Positions 9,213 through 17,687 of a DNA stretch of 64,000 nt are shown here, piece after piece. Source of the DNA: JAICKM01 sp038228295 (GTDB lineage Bacteria; Chloroflexota; Chloroflexia; QHBQ01; JAICKM01). The notes under the pieces are model-generated. The model searched no databases. It worked only from the letters and a program-made list of their open reading frames with translations, and was not told the origin of the DNA. The stretch's first letter is position 1. The number at the start of each line of letters is the position of its first letter. The position numbers were made by a program, and so were the translations under genes. Location of the stretch: the NCBI GenBank assembly GCA_038228295.1, contig JBBRPH010000016.1, positions 1 to 64,000 on the forward strand, in the 5' to 3' direction.

Positions 9213-9617
9213 ACGGGACTCCTTGTTGCGGGTTCAGGGTATAAGGGTCAAGTTGGAGCCGATCAATCGGCGCACCGTCTTGTGACGGCATGGACGCACG
9301 CCGCGCGGCGCAGGGTTGGGCAAGTCACGCAGGAACGCTTACAGGAAAAGGAGCAATATACGGCGGTAGCGATGGATCGCATCAAGCGGGGTAACTGGGC
9401 AGCACGGTGCGGCTCTATCGGCAACCGACCGCCTATGCCCGCGCCTCGGCGGGTCCGTCACGCCCGCGCCCGCTGCATCTTGTCCAGAGTATAGCACCAT
9501 CGCCGCCCGCACGCAAGCACAACCCCGCAGGCGGAGGCTGTAGCTGTGGCCCAGTGCAGCCTGTGCCGCCCTATTAAAGCCGCACGAAATTGCTCGGAAA
9601 TTGCCTGGCACAGCTAC
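9213..9617. other. Gene-free stretch between divergent genes
   Basis: Spacer upstream of both the FecR-like gene (minus) and the MerR gene (plus). It holds a perfect 14-bp palindrome, GCCGATCAATCGGC, at 9258-9271, about 45 bases upstream of the FecR-like start, which could be an operator. I see no convincing ORF, tRNA or strong minus-strand promoter. Confidence 0.5.
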
Positions 9618-9646
9618 TTGACAGTATTACGTAATAGTGATAATAT
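9618..9646 (+). promoter_or_regulatory. MerR operon promoter
   Basis: TTGACA (9618-9623), a 17-bp spacer, then TAATAT (9641-9646), near consensus for the housekeeping sigma factor. The spacer contains one of two operator palindromes. Confidence 0.85.
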
Positions 9647-9663
9647 TACAGTGTTACGTAACA
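9625..9663 (+). promoter_or_regulatory. Twin palindromic operator for the MerR regulator
   Basis: Two perfect 12-bp palindromes: TATTACGTAATA (9625-9636), inside the -35/-10 spacer, and TGTTACGTAACA (9652-9663), just after the -10. Both share the core TTACGTAA, with centres 27 bp apart. The position fits autoregulation by the MerR protein encoded immediately downstream; this is inferred. Confidence 0.75.
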
Positions 9664-9676
9664 GTGAAGGAGAACT

Positions 9677-10492
9677 ATGACGATTAATGAATTGGCAAAC
9701 GAAGCGGGGGTCACCACCCGCACCATTCGCTACTATGTTGAGCAAGGGTTGCTGCCCAACCCGGAATACGGCTATCCGGCGCAATATACCGACGAGCATT
9801 TGCAACGGCTGGCCCTGATCCGGCGCTTGAAAGAGGAATATCTGCCGCTGGAGGAGATCAAGACTATGCTCCAGGGGCTGGCCGGCGACCAAGTGACGGC
9901 GCTACTGGGCGAACACAACACGCCACCGCCCGCCAAAGTCGCCGGGCTGCTCACCTCAGCCGGCGACTACATCAATCAGGTGCTGGGACGCGGCGCGGTA
10001 CGCGAGCAGCTGAAGCAGAGCTACGCGCCCCCGCCTCCGGTCGCGCCGCCTGCCGGCTCAGCCTCGGTCCCAGCCCCGGCTACACCGCCCGCCGCCCCAC
10101 CGGCAGCGCTGCGGAAGAATGCGCCGGTTCCGGCAGCGGCGCCCGCCCCGCAAGCCCCCGCCGCTCCGGCCGGTGGGGTCGCCCCCGCCCCCCCGGCGCG
10201 CAGCGCCCCCCCGGCGCGCAGCGCCAGACTGGAGAGCGGGTCGGAAGAAGCGGCGGGTTTCTTCCCGCCGCAGGATGAACAAGCGGCCTCGCAGGCACCT
10301 ATAGCGGCGCCTGCGGCGGCAGCCGCAGTGTCTGACAGCGACACTTGGCGGCGCATCGTGCTGTTGCCGGGCATCGAACTACATATTGCCGTAAATGAAA
10401 GTCGGCGGTTTAATCGTATCGTGGCGCGGCTGCTGGATGCGGCCCACCGCATTCTGGCCGAAGAGCCGGAGAAAGCAGAGGATGGATCGTGA
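9677..10492 (+). CDS. MerR-family transcriptional regulator
   Basis: 271 aa. The N-terminal winged helix (residues 1-70) is a standard MerR domain: TINELANEAGVTTRTIRYYV, then YTDEHLQRLALIRRLKEEYLPLEEIK. A long Pro/Ala-rich linker (about 115-200) leads to a short C-terminal domain (WRRIVLLPGIELHI...LLDAAHRILAE) that may sense or bind a partner. There is no Cys cluster, so metal sensing as in MerR itself is unlikely. Its stop overlaps the GTG start of the VWA gene, so the two are translationally coupled and probably act together. AAGGAG precedes the ATG. Confidence 0.88.
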   Translation: MTINELANEAGVTTRTIRYYVEQGLLPNPEYGYPAQYTDEHLQRLALIRRLKEEYLPLEEIKTMLQGLAGDQVTALLGEHNTPPPAKVAGLLTSAGDYINQVLGRGAVREQLKQSYAPPPPVAPPAGSASVPAPATPPAAPPAALRKNAPVPAAAPAPQAPAAPAGGVAPAPPARSAPPARSARLESGSEEAAGFFPPQDEQAASQAPIAAPAAAAAVSDSDTWRRIVLLPGIELHIAVNESRRFNRIVARLLDAAHRILAEEPEKAEDGS

Positions 10493-11730
10493 TTACTTGG
10501 AAGGCTGAAATAGATCGCCGGTATGTGCCGGCCGACAGCACGAGCAGTTGCTACTTGCGCGTCAGTATCAATGTCGGCAAAGATGCGCCGCAGAGCCGTC
10601 GCCTACCACTCAACCTGGCGCTGGTGCTGGATCGCAGCGGCTCCATGTCGGGCAGCAAACTCGACAAAGCCCGCGACGCGGCGGCCTATTGTGTGCGACA
10701 ACTGGGCGCCGACGATCAGGTGGCGGTCGTCACCTACGACGATACAGTGCAGATTGTCGGCCCGGCCCGCGCCATGAGCGAGCGCGCCAAGCGGCAACTG
10801 ATTGACAGCATCCGCCATATCCGCAGCGGCGGCAACACCAATCTGGCCGGCGGTTGGCTCACCGGCGCGCAGGAAGTGGCCGACCACACCGACGGGCGGC
10901 TGGCCCGCGTCATCTTGTTGACCGACGGCCTGGCGAACGTCGGCATGACCGACCCGGCGGAACTCGCGCACCATGCCGCCGAACTGCGGGCGCGCGGGGT
11001 CAGCACCACCACCATGGGCATCGGCGCGGACTTCAACGAGGATCTGTTGGAGCGCATGGCGCGGCGCGGCGGCGGGCACTTCTATTTCATCGAAAACGCC
11101 GACCAAATCCCCGATATGCTGCACCGTGAACTCGGCGAAACCCTCACGACAGTGGCGCGCGGGGTCACACTCGAAATCACACTGCCGTTCGGTGTGGAAG
11201 CCGATCTGCTGAACGACTTCGAGAGCAGCGGCGACCACCGACACTTGCGCGTGCAACTCGACGATCTGGTGGCCGGCGAAAGTCGCGCCCCCGTCTTCCG
11301 GCTGACGGTACAACCAGGCCACGAGGCGGCGACACTGCCATTGACGGCCCGCTTGCGCTACCAAGACGTGGCAAGCGGCGCAACCCGCGAACTGCGCGAC
11401 GACAACTCTGCACTCACTTACGCCGACCAGGCCCGCTGTAGAGCCGAGCGCCCCAACGCCGCCGTGCAGGAGGAGGCCGAACTGCTAAACGTGGCGCGGG
11501 CCCGCGAAACGGCCTTGCGCTACGATGCCGCCGGTGATTATGCCGGCAGCGCCGCTGTACTCAACGAAGCCGCTCAGCGGCTGCAAGCGATGCCCTGCCC
11601 TTCGCCGGGCGCGCAAGCGGAGACCGCCAAGCTCCAGGCGGAAAGCGAGGAAGCTACGGGCGGCTTTGCCGCATTGCGCCGCAAGGCGCTGCATTACAGC
11701 AAGGCCAACAGCTTGCAGAACCGCCAATAG
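10489..11730 (+). CDS. VWA domain protein
   Basis: 413 aa. A von Willebrand type A domain occupies about residues 40-215. Its MIDAS metal site is intact: DRSGSMSG (DxSxS), the conserved Thr in GGNTNLAGG, and the Asp in LLTDGLAN. The beta-rich C-terminal part (VTLEITLPFGVEADLL onward) resembles the domain that follows VWA in Chloroflexota and cyanobacterial homologues. No signal peptide, so it is probably cytoplasmic. GTG start inside the GTGA overlap with the MerR gene. Likely a metal-dependent protein-binding partner in the MerR-controlled operon; the substrate is unknown. Confidence 0.85.
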   Translation: MITWKAEIDRRYVPADSTSSCYLRVSINVGKDAPQSRRLPLNLALVLDRSGSMSGSKLDKARDAAAYCVRQLGADDQVAVVTYDDTVQIVGPARAMSERAKRQLIDSIRHIRSGGNTNLAGGWLTGAQEVADHTDGRLARVILLTDGLANVGMTDPAELAHHAAELRARGVSTTTMGIGADFNEDLLERMARRGGGHFYFIENADQIPDMLHRELGETLTTVARGVTLEITLPFGVEADLLNDFESSGDHRHLRVQLDDLVAGESRAPVFRLTVQPGHEAATLPLTARLRYQDVASGATRELRDDNSALTYADQARCRAERPNAAVQEEAELLNVARARETALRYDAAGDYAGSAAVLNEAAQRLQAMPCPSPGAQAETAKLQAESEEATGGFAALRRKALHYSKANSLQNRQ

Positions 11731-11757
11731 TCGGCCCGGCCGGGGCTTACGCGGCCA

Positions 11758-11803
11758 CAACAGGCGCGGACACAGGAACAACCTCCCATGTCCGCGCCTG
11801 TTG
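11758..11803 (+). terminator. Long hairpin ending the MerR-VWA operon
   Basis: CAACAGGCGCGGACA (11758-11772) pairs perfectly with TGTCCGCGCCTGTTG (11789-11803), a 15-bp stem, 27 bases after the VWA stop. There is no T run, so it may act with Rho or protect the 3' end. Confidence 0.55.
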
Positions 11804-11932
11804 CTGCAATAGCGACAACACGACGGTGGGCAGCCGATTCCAGACGGCCGGATGAAACACACGGCGAGTGAATCGAGTATACTAAAGGGTAGCAAATAGG
11901 CAGCAGAGCGGACAGAGGAGACTGAGGGCATT

Positions 11933-12733
11933 ATGTATAGCAATGGGGCAGCAGAGGGCTATATGGCCGGCGGGCGCCCGCCGGCCATCTGGGCCGAGGG
12001 CTTACGCAAAGTGTACGGCGCGCATATCGCCGTCCAGCGCGTGGATCTGGTGGTGCAGCCGGGCGAGATCCTGGGCTTCCTGGGGCCGAACGGCGCGGGC
12101 AAAACGACCACGATCAAGATGCTGACCGGGCTGATCAAGCCGACCGAGGGCCGGGCACTGATCGGCGGGCATGATATCCAGCGCGATCCGGTGGCGGCCA
12201 AATCGCTGCTGGGCTATGTGCCCGACACCCCCAACCTGTACGGCAAACTGTCGGGCTGGGAGTTCCTGCGCTTCATGGGCCGGCTCTACCGCGTGCCGAC
12301 CGCACAGGCCGAACACCGCGCCGGCGAACTGCTGCGTCTATTCGACCTGACGGCAGCGGCCAGCGATCTGATCGAAGGCTACAGCCACGGAATGCAGCAA
12401 AAGACGGCGCTGGCCGGCGCGCTGGTCCACGACCCGAAGGTGCTGTTTCTGGACGAGCCGACGGTGGGCCTTGACCCCAAATCGGCCCGCCTGATTAAAG
12501 ATTTGCTGGGCCAGTTGCGTGACCAGGGTACGGCGGTGTTCCTCTCCACGCACATTCTCGAAATCGCCGAGCGGATGTGCGACCGCGTGGTGATTATTGA
12601 CAAGGGCACAATCATCGCCGCCGGCACGATGGCCGAACTGCGGGCGCGCGGCGGCCAGGGATCGCTGGAAGACATTTTCCTCAACCTGACCGGCGGCGCG
12701 GAGTACGCGGCACCGGCTGAGGTGTCGGCGTGA
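11933..12733 (+). CDS. ABC exporter ATP-binding protein
   Basis: 266 aa. Complete ABC ATPase: Walker A GPNGAGKTTT (about 50-60), signature YSHGMQQK in place of LSGGQ, Walker B VLFLDEPTVGLDP and the switch His in STHILE. Closest in style to the ATPases of ABC-2 exporters (drug, lipid or Na+). ATG 11933 has GAGGAG 12 bases upstream; an ATG at 11963 is an alternative. TATACT at 11879-11884 is a possible -10. The stop overlaps the permease start (GTGA), so the pair forms one transporter. Substrate unknown. Confidence 0.88.
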   Translation: MYSNGAAEGYMAGGRPPAIWAEGLRKVYGAHIAVQRVDLVVQPGEILGFLGPNGAGKTTTIKMLTGLIKPTEGRALIGGHDIQRDPVAAKSLLGYVPDTPNLYGKLSGWEFLRFMGRLYRVPTAQAEHRAGELLRLFDLTAAASDLIEGYSHGMQQKTALAGALVHDPKVLFLDEPTVGLDPKSARLIKDLLGQLRDQGTAVFLSTHILEIAERMCDRVVIIDKGTIIAAGTMAELRARGGQGSLEDIFLNLTGGAEYAAPAEVSA

Positions 12734-14490
12734 TCGCGCAACAGGCCGGCCGCACGGTGGAAACACCCTTGCCCGGCAGCGCGGGTGCGTTATTGGGCGA
12801 TACTTGGCTACTGCTGACTTTACGCTGGCAGATCATGGTCAATAAGTTCCAGCATCGCTCGGCGGGAGCGCGCGTGTTCACAATCATCGGCCTGCTGGCC
12901 TTAGCTCTGCCGGTCGGCGCCCTCTCAGCAGGGGTAGGCTTCGGCGGCGGCTGGCTGCTGCGGACCTTTCCCGACCTAGCACTCGAAGGCATCTTGCCGG
13001 GGCTGATCCTGACGGTGGTGGCGCTGATGCTGCTGATCACGAGCTTCGGCACCGCGCTGGGATCGCTGTTCCTGAGCAGCGACTTGGAACTGCTGATGAT
13101 CGCGCCGGTGGATCGCCGCGCTGTCTTTCTCAGCAAGCTGCTCGACGGAGTCGAGGGCAACTACGCGATCATCGCCGTGACCGCTGTGCCGGCCTTGATT
13201 ACCTATGGGCTGGGACAGGGCTATGGCCCGCTCTACTATGTGCTGGCGCTACCGACGCTGCTAGGCACGCCGCTGCTGCCGGAGGGGTTAGGTGCGCTCG
13301 GCGTACTGCTAGTCGCGCGCTTTGCGCCAGCCCGCCGCGTGCGTGAGGTGCTGGGCCTAGCGGCGGCGGTGTTCGGCCTGAGCTGTAGCGTAGTAGGCCA
13401 AACCTCGCGCTTCTGGTTCGCGCCGAGCGTGGGGCGCGCCGGTGCGCGCCCCGATGTGCACGCCCTGCAAATCCAGTTGGAGAGCTTTGCCGGCCTGCCG
13501 CTGCCCTCATTGGTGGCCGGGCGCGGACTGGCTGCCGCCGGGCACGGCGATTTGACGGGCGCAGCGGTCGGCTTGGCCGGCTTCGGGCTGATCACTTTCG
13601 GCTTTTTCGCCGGCTGCGTGCTAGTGGCCGAACGGCTCTACACCGCCGGTTGGGTACGGATGCAGAGCAGCGGCAATGCCCGGCGCAGTCAAGCGCGCGT
13701 GGCCCGTGATGCCGCCCACGTCGGCTGGCTGGGGCGGGCCTCCGTGCCGCTGGCCTTGGCGCTCAAAGATTGGCGCATGATCCCGCGCGACCTGCGCAAC
13801 TTCGCCCAACTGCTGGGTCCGCTGGTGATGCTGCCGGTACTCTATTTCAACCTGCTGGGCGGGGGCGGCCGACGCGCGCTCAACCTGACGCAGCTCACCG
13901 GCCAATTTGCCCCGACCACGCTGGACCCCGCCGGCATTGGCATCGCCATCGGCATCCTGAGCGGCGCGGTGCTCATTTGCACACAGATCGCGGCCACCGC
14001 AATCAGCATGGAGCGCCACTCGTGGTGGCTGCTCAAAATCGCCCCGATCACGCCCAGCGAATTGGTCCGTGGCAAATACCTCAGCGCGTGGGGGCCGTTT
14101 GCCGTTCTCAGCACCGTGCTGCTGGTGGCAGCCACCCTCTGGCGCGGCTTCAGCCCGCTCGGTGCGCTCTACGGCTGGTTTGGCATCGAGTTGCTGGGCG
14201 CGAGCATCCTGGCTATGGCGCTAGGCTTCGGGATGCGCTGGCCACGCCTGGCCTGGGAGAACCCCAAGCAGATGAACTCCGGTTGGGTCTCGCTAGCGAC
14301 GCTCGGCGGCGAAACTGTGGTCGGCCTGATCGGCGGCGGCTTCCTCTGCCTGCCCGCCTTCAGCCCGCCGCAATGGGCGCTCGCCGCCTGGATCATCGGC
14401 CCCCTCGGCGCGATCATCCTGGCCGCACTTGGTGCCTGGGGAGCCCTCGCCTTCGGTCTCAGCCATCTATCCGATATCGGCGAAGCCTAG
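12730..14490 (+). CDS. ABC exporter permease
   Basis: 586 aa with about ten or more hydrophobic segments in two blocks, separated by a polar central stretch near residues 230-250 and 315-345. Matches the large 'putative ABC exporter' permeases that pair with a single ABC-2 type ATPase. GTG start in the 4-base overlap with the ATPase gene. The first 40 residues are soluble. Works with the upstream ATPase at the membrane; cargo cannot be told from sequence. Confidence 0.8.
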   Translation: MIAQQAGRTVETPLPGSAGALLGDTWLLLTLRWQIMVNKFQHRSAGARVFTIIGLLALALPVGALSAGVGFGGGWLLRTFPDLALEGILPGLILTVVALMLLITSFGTALGSLFLSSDLELLMIAPVDRRAVFLSKLLDGVEGNYAIIAVTAVPALITYGLGQGYGPLYYVLALPTLLGTPLLPEGLGALGVLLVARFAPARRVREVLGLAAAVFGLSCSVVGQTSRFWFAPSVGRAGARPDVHALQIQLESFAGLPLPSLVAGRGLAAAGHGDLTGAAVGLAGFGLITFGFFAGCVLVAERLYTAGWVRMQSSGNARRSQARVARDAAHVGWLGRASVPLALALKDWRMIPRDLRNFAQLLGPLVMLPVLYFNLLGGGGRRALNLTQLTGQFAPTTLDPAGIGIAIGILSGAVLICTQIAATAISMERHSWWLLKIAPITPSELVRGKYLSAWGPFAVLSTVLLVAATLWRGFSPLGALYGWFGIELLGASILAMALGFGMRWPRLAWENPKQMNSGWVSLATLGGETVVGLIGGGFLCLPAFSPPQWALAAWIIGPLGAIILAALGAWGALAFGLSHLSDIGEA

Positions 14491-14614
14491 CCGGATCCCT
14501 TCATCTCTGTAGTAATTCGTGTCCTGCGCAGATCAAAATTGTAACCCGCAGCACCGGGACTGCGTATAGTAAGCGATTGACCGATTGTGACGCGCTGATG
14601 AGGAGGAACCCCTG

Positions 14615-15301
14615 ATGGAGAACGAAACCCGCCACCTGCCCGCCGACGCCGCCCGCGTCCCCGTGGCCGGCTCGCTACCCCCACCGCCCGCCGACCCGCT
14701 GGGCACGCCCACCGCCTACCTGCCGCCGCTCGCGCCGCCGCACGATGCGCCGCGCACCGGGATGACCTACGAGGTGCCGCCGCCGCGCCGCACCCCCGGC
14801 GGCTTCCTGCCACCCGTACTGAGCAATGTCACGGCCAATCCCATGTTCGCGCCGTTTGCCCCCATCGCTGGGCCGCTGCTGATTGGGCTGGGCGTGCTGG
14901 GTAGCGCCTATCGTACCCATGTCTTCGGCACGATGTTCCTGCTGGCGCTGGGGCAAATCTTCCTCTACGTCAGCCGCCAGCGCGGCGGAATGCTCGGCTT
15001 CCGCATTCCCGGCTGCATCCTGACCGGCCTGGGCGCGGGCGCAATGCTGGATGCGGCCATTGGCTTTGACGGCAGAGGCTGGTCGGCCGTCGGGCTGGGC
15101 CTGAGCTTTGCCGCGCTGTGGTTTATGGATCGCCGTCAGTGGTGGTGGCTGATCCCAGCCGCCGCAGTTGGCTTCGGCGGCCTCGACCACCTGATGAACG
15201 CACCCTACCGGCTGTTCAATCTGGGCGGCCTCCTACCGGTTGGCCTGATCTTGCTCGGTGCGTACATCTGGCGCGAGCGCCGCACCGGCGTCGGCGTATA
15301 A
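14615..15301 (+). CDS. Small multi-pass membrane protein
   Basis: 228 aa, not recognised. A Pro-rich cytoplasmic N-terminus (residues 1-75) is followed by about five or six hydrophobic helices (PFAPIAGPLLIGLGVLG, TMFLLALGQIFLYV, CILTGLGAGAMLDAAI, GLGLSFAALWF, WWWLIPAAAVGF, LLPVGLILLGAYIW) and a basic C-terminus. The layout recalls DUF5668-like predicted membrane proteins. AGGAGGA ends 8 bases before the ATG. A decayed second copy starts 113 bp after the stop (see 15415). Confidence 0.7.
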   Translation: MENETRHLPADAARVPVAGSLPPPPADPLGTPTAYLPPLAPPHDAPRTGMTYEVPPPRRTPGGFLPPVLSNVTANPMFAPFAPIAGPLLIGLGVLGSAYRTHVFGTMFLLALGQIFLYVSRQRGGMLGFRIPGCILTGLGAGAMLDAAIGFDGRGWSAVGLGLSFAALWFMDRRQWWWLIPAAAVGFGGLDHLMNAPYRLFNLGGLLPVGLILLGAYIWRERRTGVGV

Positions 15302-15313
15302 ACGCTACTATAC

Positions 15314-15346
15314 CAGCGCCGCCGGAGACGATCTCCGGCGGCGCTG
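15314..15346 (+). terminator. Perfect 15-bp hairpin
   Basis: CAGCGCCGCCGGAGA (15314-15328), loop CGA, TCTCCGGCGGCGCTG (15332-15346), 12 bases after the stop of the membrane-protein gene. Very stable stem but no T run. Confidence 0.6.
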
Positions 15347-15414
15347 ACTCTCCGAAGGATCCACACACGATCCTCAGCTAGCCAGTAGGCAATCCATGGA
15401 GGAGGAACCCCTTT

Positions 15415-15869
15415 ATGGAGAACAGAACCCGCCACCTACCCGCCGGCGCGATCCTCACCCCGTCGATCAGCCCGCTACGCCCAACGCCTACCGACCCGCT
15501 GGACACCCTCACGGCCTATCTACCGCCGCTCGCGCTGCCGCACGATTAGCGTACGCACTACCCATGCCCTACGAGGTGCTGCACCGCCGCACCGGCGGCT
15601 TTGTGCTGCCCAACCGCAACACTGGAGGTAGGAGCGCGCTAGTCGCACTGTTCACGCCCATCGCCGCCCCGATCTTAATCGGACTACATGAATCGCCGCC
15701 AATGGTGGTGGCTAATCCCGGCAGCCGCGATTGGCTTCAGCGGCCTGGATGACCTAATGAACAGCGGCGTGCCGTACTACTACTTAGGCGGCATCGTGCC
15801 GGTTGGTCGCGTCTTGCTGGGAGCCTAGCCTACATCCGGCGCCGGCACCGGGCTGTCATAGGCGTGTAA
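15415..15869 (+). pseudogene. Decayed duplicate of the upstream membrane protein
   Basis: The Shine-Dalgarno region (GGAGGAGGAACCCC), ATG and first codons (encoding MEN-TRHLPA) repeat the 14615 gene. The copy then has an in-frame stop shortly after LALPHD, and a large internal deletion of roughly 230 bp joins the 'LLIGL' segment straight to the 'MxRRQWWWLIP' segment in another frame. The remnant of the last helix and a terminal RR...GV-stop are still readable. It cannot make the full protein. Confidence 0.85.
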
Positions 15870-15886
15870 CTGCTACTGCATAACTA

Positions 15887-15922
15887 TGCCGCTGGGAGGT
15901 TTCCCGGCGGCAAGTTTTGTTT
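15887..15922 (+). terminator. Intrinsic terminator
   Basis: TGCCGCTGGGA (15887-15897) pairs with TCCCGGCGGCA (15902-15912) through one T:G pair, followed by TTTTGTTT (15915-15922). Ends the plus-strand unit. The minus-strand carrier-protein gene ends 28 bp further on. Confidence 0.75.
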
Positions 15923-15949
15923 GATTCTATTTATAGGCACCTTTCCCTG

Positions 15950-16210
15950 CTACGCGACGTGTGCGATTAGATACGCCGCCAGAGTACCCACCGTCTCCAG
16001 GCTCTCAAGGCCCAGGTCGTCGGCAGCCAAGTCCAGACCGGTGTCGCGTTGGATGAGCGCAAGCAAGGCCATGCCGCTGAACGAGTCGAGGTTTAGATCG
16101 GGACCGAACAGCGGAGTCGCATCGGCTAAGGCGGTCACTGTTGCCGGTGTGCGGTCCAGCACCTGCGCCAACCAGGCCCGCACACGGTCGGACCATTGGG
16201 AATCAGTCAT
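15950..16210 (-). CDS. Acyl carrier protein
   Basis: 86 aa, the usual size of a free-standing ACP. The phosphopantetheine attachment site is the Ser in LNLDSFSGMALL (about residues 40-51). Last gene of a five-gene operon; its ATG overlaps the stop of the FkbH-like gene (ATGA), the arrangement seen for FkbH/ACP pairs in tetronate and methoxymalonyl pathways, where FkbH loads a glyceryl unit onto the ACP. No ketosynthase or PKS module is nearby, so it probably delivers one acyl group rather than building a chain. Confidence 0.88.
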   Translation of the reverse strand: MTDSQWSDRVRAWLAQVLDRTPATVTALADATPLFGPDLNLDSFSGMALLALIQRDTGLDLAADDLGLESLETVGTLAAYLIAHVA

Positions 16211-17325
16211 AATTCCTCCGCAGGTTTGTCGGTTATGTCAAGATGCAACCAAATCGGATAGGTGGGCAACGGGAGCGCGGTGGCGCGACGATAAACTGTC
16301 GCGCCCACTGTGGTCGGGCCAGATAGCGGCGCGGCGGCCGTGGCGTGGAAGCCGAGCTGCCGCAACAACAATGCCATCTGCCGGTTCTGTGGATTGGCCC
16401 GGTAGAGCGCGGTCAGCGCAGGCACGCCCGCCGCGCCCGTCAGTTCCAGCAGCCGGCGCAACAGTGCCGCCGGAATGCCCCGCCCCTCCACCCGACACGA
16501 CAGCATGAGCAATTCCACCCCCCACGCGCCGAGGTCGCGCCGGTCTACCAGCGCCGCGCCGATCAATCCGTAGTCACCAAAGCGGTCGTGCAGGCGAGCC
16601 ACCGGCACCAACCAAGCGGCGGGATCGGCTACACGAGCGGCAAGCTCGGCGGGCGCATAGCGGTAGCCGGTGCTGTTCAGTTGGTTGGTGCGCGCCACCA
16701 ATTCCGTCAGGCGGGGCAAGTCGGCAGCCGTTGCCGGGCGCAGCGTAAGGACCATCTCACACGATTGCAGGAAGCGCAGGCGATCGCCGGCAAAATCACG
16801 CTCAGCGGCCCGGCGAGCGGCTTCTTGCTGGTAGAGTTGTGTGCGCGCCGCCGCTTCGGCTGTACCTGGTCCGCCGACGAACTCCGGCCGATCGGCCAGC
16901 CCCGGCAAATCAGCGGGACTGAGCAACCGTACCTCCGGTAGCACTGCCCCCACAGCGGCCCGCTCAAACGGACTGTCGTCCACAAAGGCCAACGTGTCTA
17001 GGCCGATGTTCAGCGCCGCAGCGATCCGGCGCAAGGCTACGTCTTTCGGCTCCCAGCCGATCTGCGGCGCGACAAAGCGCCCGACCAACGCGGGGTGGGC
17101 CAACAGCCGCACGCCCGCCGCCGGGTCGTTACGGCTCGCTATGCTCTGCACGATGCCGCGCGCCGTCAGCTGATCCATCAGCGCCAGCCACGCGGCCTGC
17201 GGCAGCGGCGCAGCGCCTTCCGCCTGCACGCCCGGCCAGAGTGTGCCGTCCAGATCCCAGACAAGGCATTTGACCGCCGCTGCCGCCGGGGCCGGCATGT
17301 CCGCCGCCTGCTCTACACCGGACAC
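16207..17325 (-). CDS. FkbH-like HAD-family glyceryl/acyl-ACP loading enzyme
   Basis: 372 aa. The HAD domain (about 20-150) has CLVWDLDGTLWPGV (nucleophile and acid/base Asp) and GWEPKDVALRRIAAALNIGL followed by FVDDSPFER, both characteristic of the HAD-IIIC/FkbH family. The C-terminal GNAT-like domain (about 195-350) has the family hallmark RTNQLNSTGYRY and HDRFGDYGLIG. Characterised members take 1,3-bisphosphoglycerate to glyceryl-S-ACP. GTG start at 17325 overlaps the end of speD by 13 bp; an ATG at 17298 is an alternative. Operon partners are polyamine enzymes, which is unusual for the family. The true acyl substrate is unknown. Confidence 0.88.
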   Translation of the reverse strand: MSGVEQAADMPAPAAAAVKCLVWDLDGTLWPGVQAEGAAPLPQAAWLALMDQLTARGIVQSIASRNDPAAGVRLLAHPALVGRFVAPQIGWEPKDVALRRIAAALNIGLDTLAFVDDSPFERAAVGAVLPEVRLLSPADLPGLADRPEFVGGPGTAEAAARTQLYQQEAARRAAERDFAGDRLRFLQSCEMVLTLRPATAADLPRLTELVARTNQLNSTGYRYAPAELAARVADPAAWLVPVARLHDRFGDYGLIGAALVDRRDLGAWGVELLMLSCRVEGRGIPAALLRRLLELTGAAGVPALTALYRANPQNRQMALLLRQLGFHATAAAPLSGPTTVGATVYRRATALPLPTYPIWLHLDITDKPAEEL

Positions 17326-17687
17326 GCCGGACCGTCTTCATCCGCGCCGCCCGGCAAGCCACGCTGGATCAGTTGCAGCCGTTCACGGGCGGGATGCAAC
17401 GCTTGCCGAATGGTATCCACAATCGCCGCTGTATCCATATCGCCGCATGAGAAGATGTCGAACGCGGCAAAGCCTTCTTCCGGCCAGGTGTGAACGCTCA
17501 GGTGCGACTCGGCCAGCAACAGAAAGCCGGTCACGCCGCAGGGCGCAAAGGGGTGGAAATACTGGTGCAGGATCGTCGCCCGGCCGGCCAGCGCAGCGCG
17601 CACCAGCAGATCCTCCAGCGGTCCCACCCGTTCCAGTGGTGTGGGGTCGGCCACCCAAATGTCGTAGAGGACGTGGCGGTTACGCAT
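17313..17687 (-). CDS. speD: S-adenosylmethionine decarboxylase (prokaryotic class 1B)
   Basis: 124 aa, normal length for the small bacterial/archaeal enzyme. Self-cleaves at the Glu-Ser bond in AESHLSVHTWPE to give the pyruvoyl group; the downstream FDIFSCGD with the conserved Cys is present. Makes decarboxylated AdoMet, the aminopropyl donor that the branched-polyamine synthase in the same operon needs. Overlaps the upstream acetyltransferase gene by 8 bp and the FkbH-like gene by 13 bp. Confidence 0.95.
   Translation of the reverse strand: MRNRHVLYDIWVADPTPLERVGPLEDLLVRAALAGRATILHQYFHPFAPCGVTGFLLLAESHLSVHTWPEEGFAAFDIFSCGDMDTAAIVDTIRQALHPARERLQLIQRGLPGGADEDGPACPV

Noticed and set aside
16207..17325. 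Reading the HAD protein as a plain phosphatase
   Set aside because: The RTNQLN and FGDYGLIG signatures plus the adjacent ACP point to the FkbH family.
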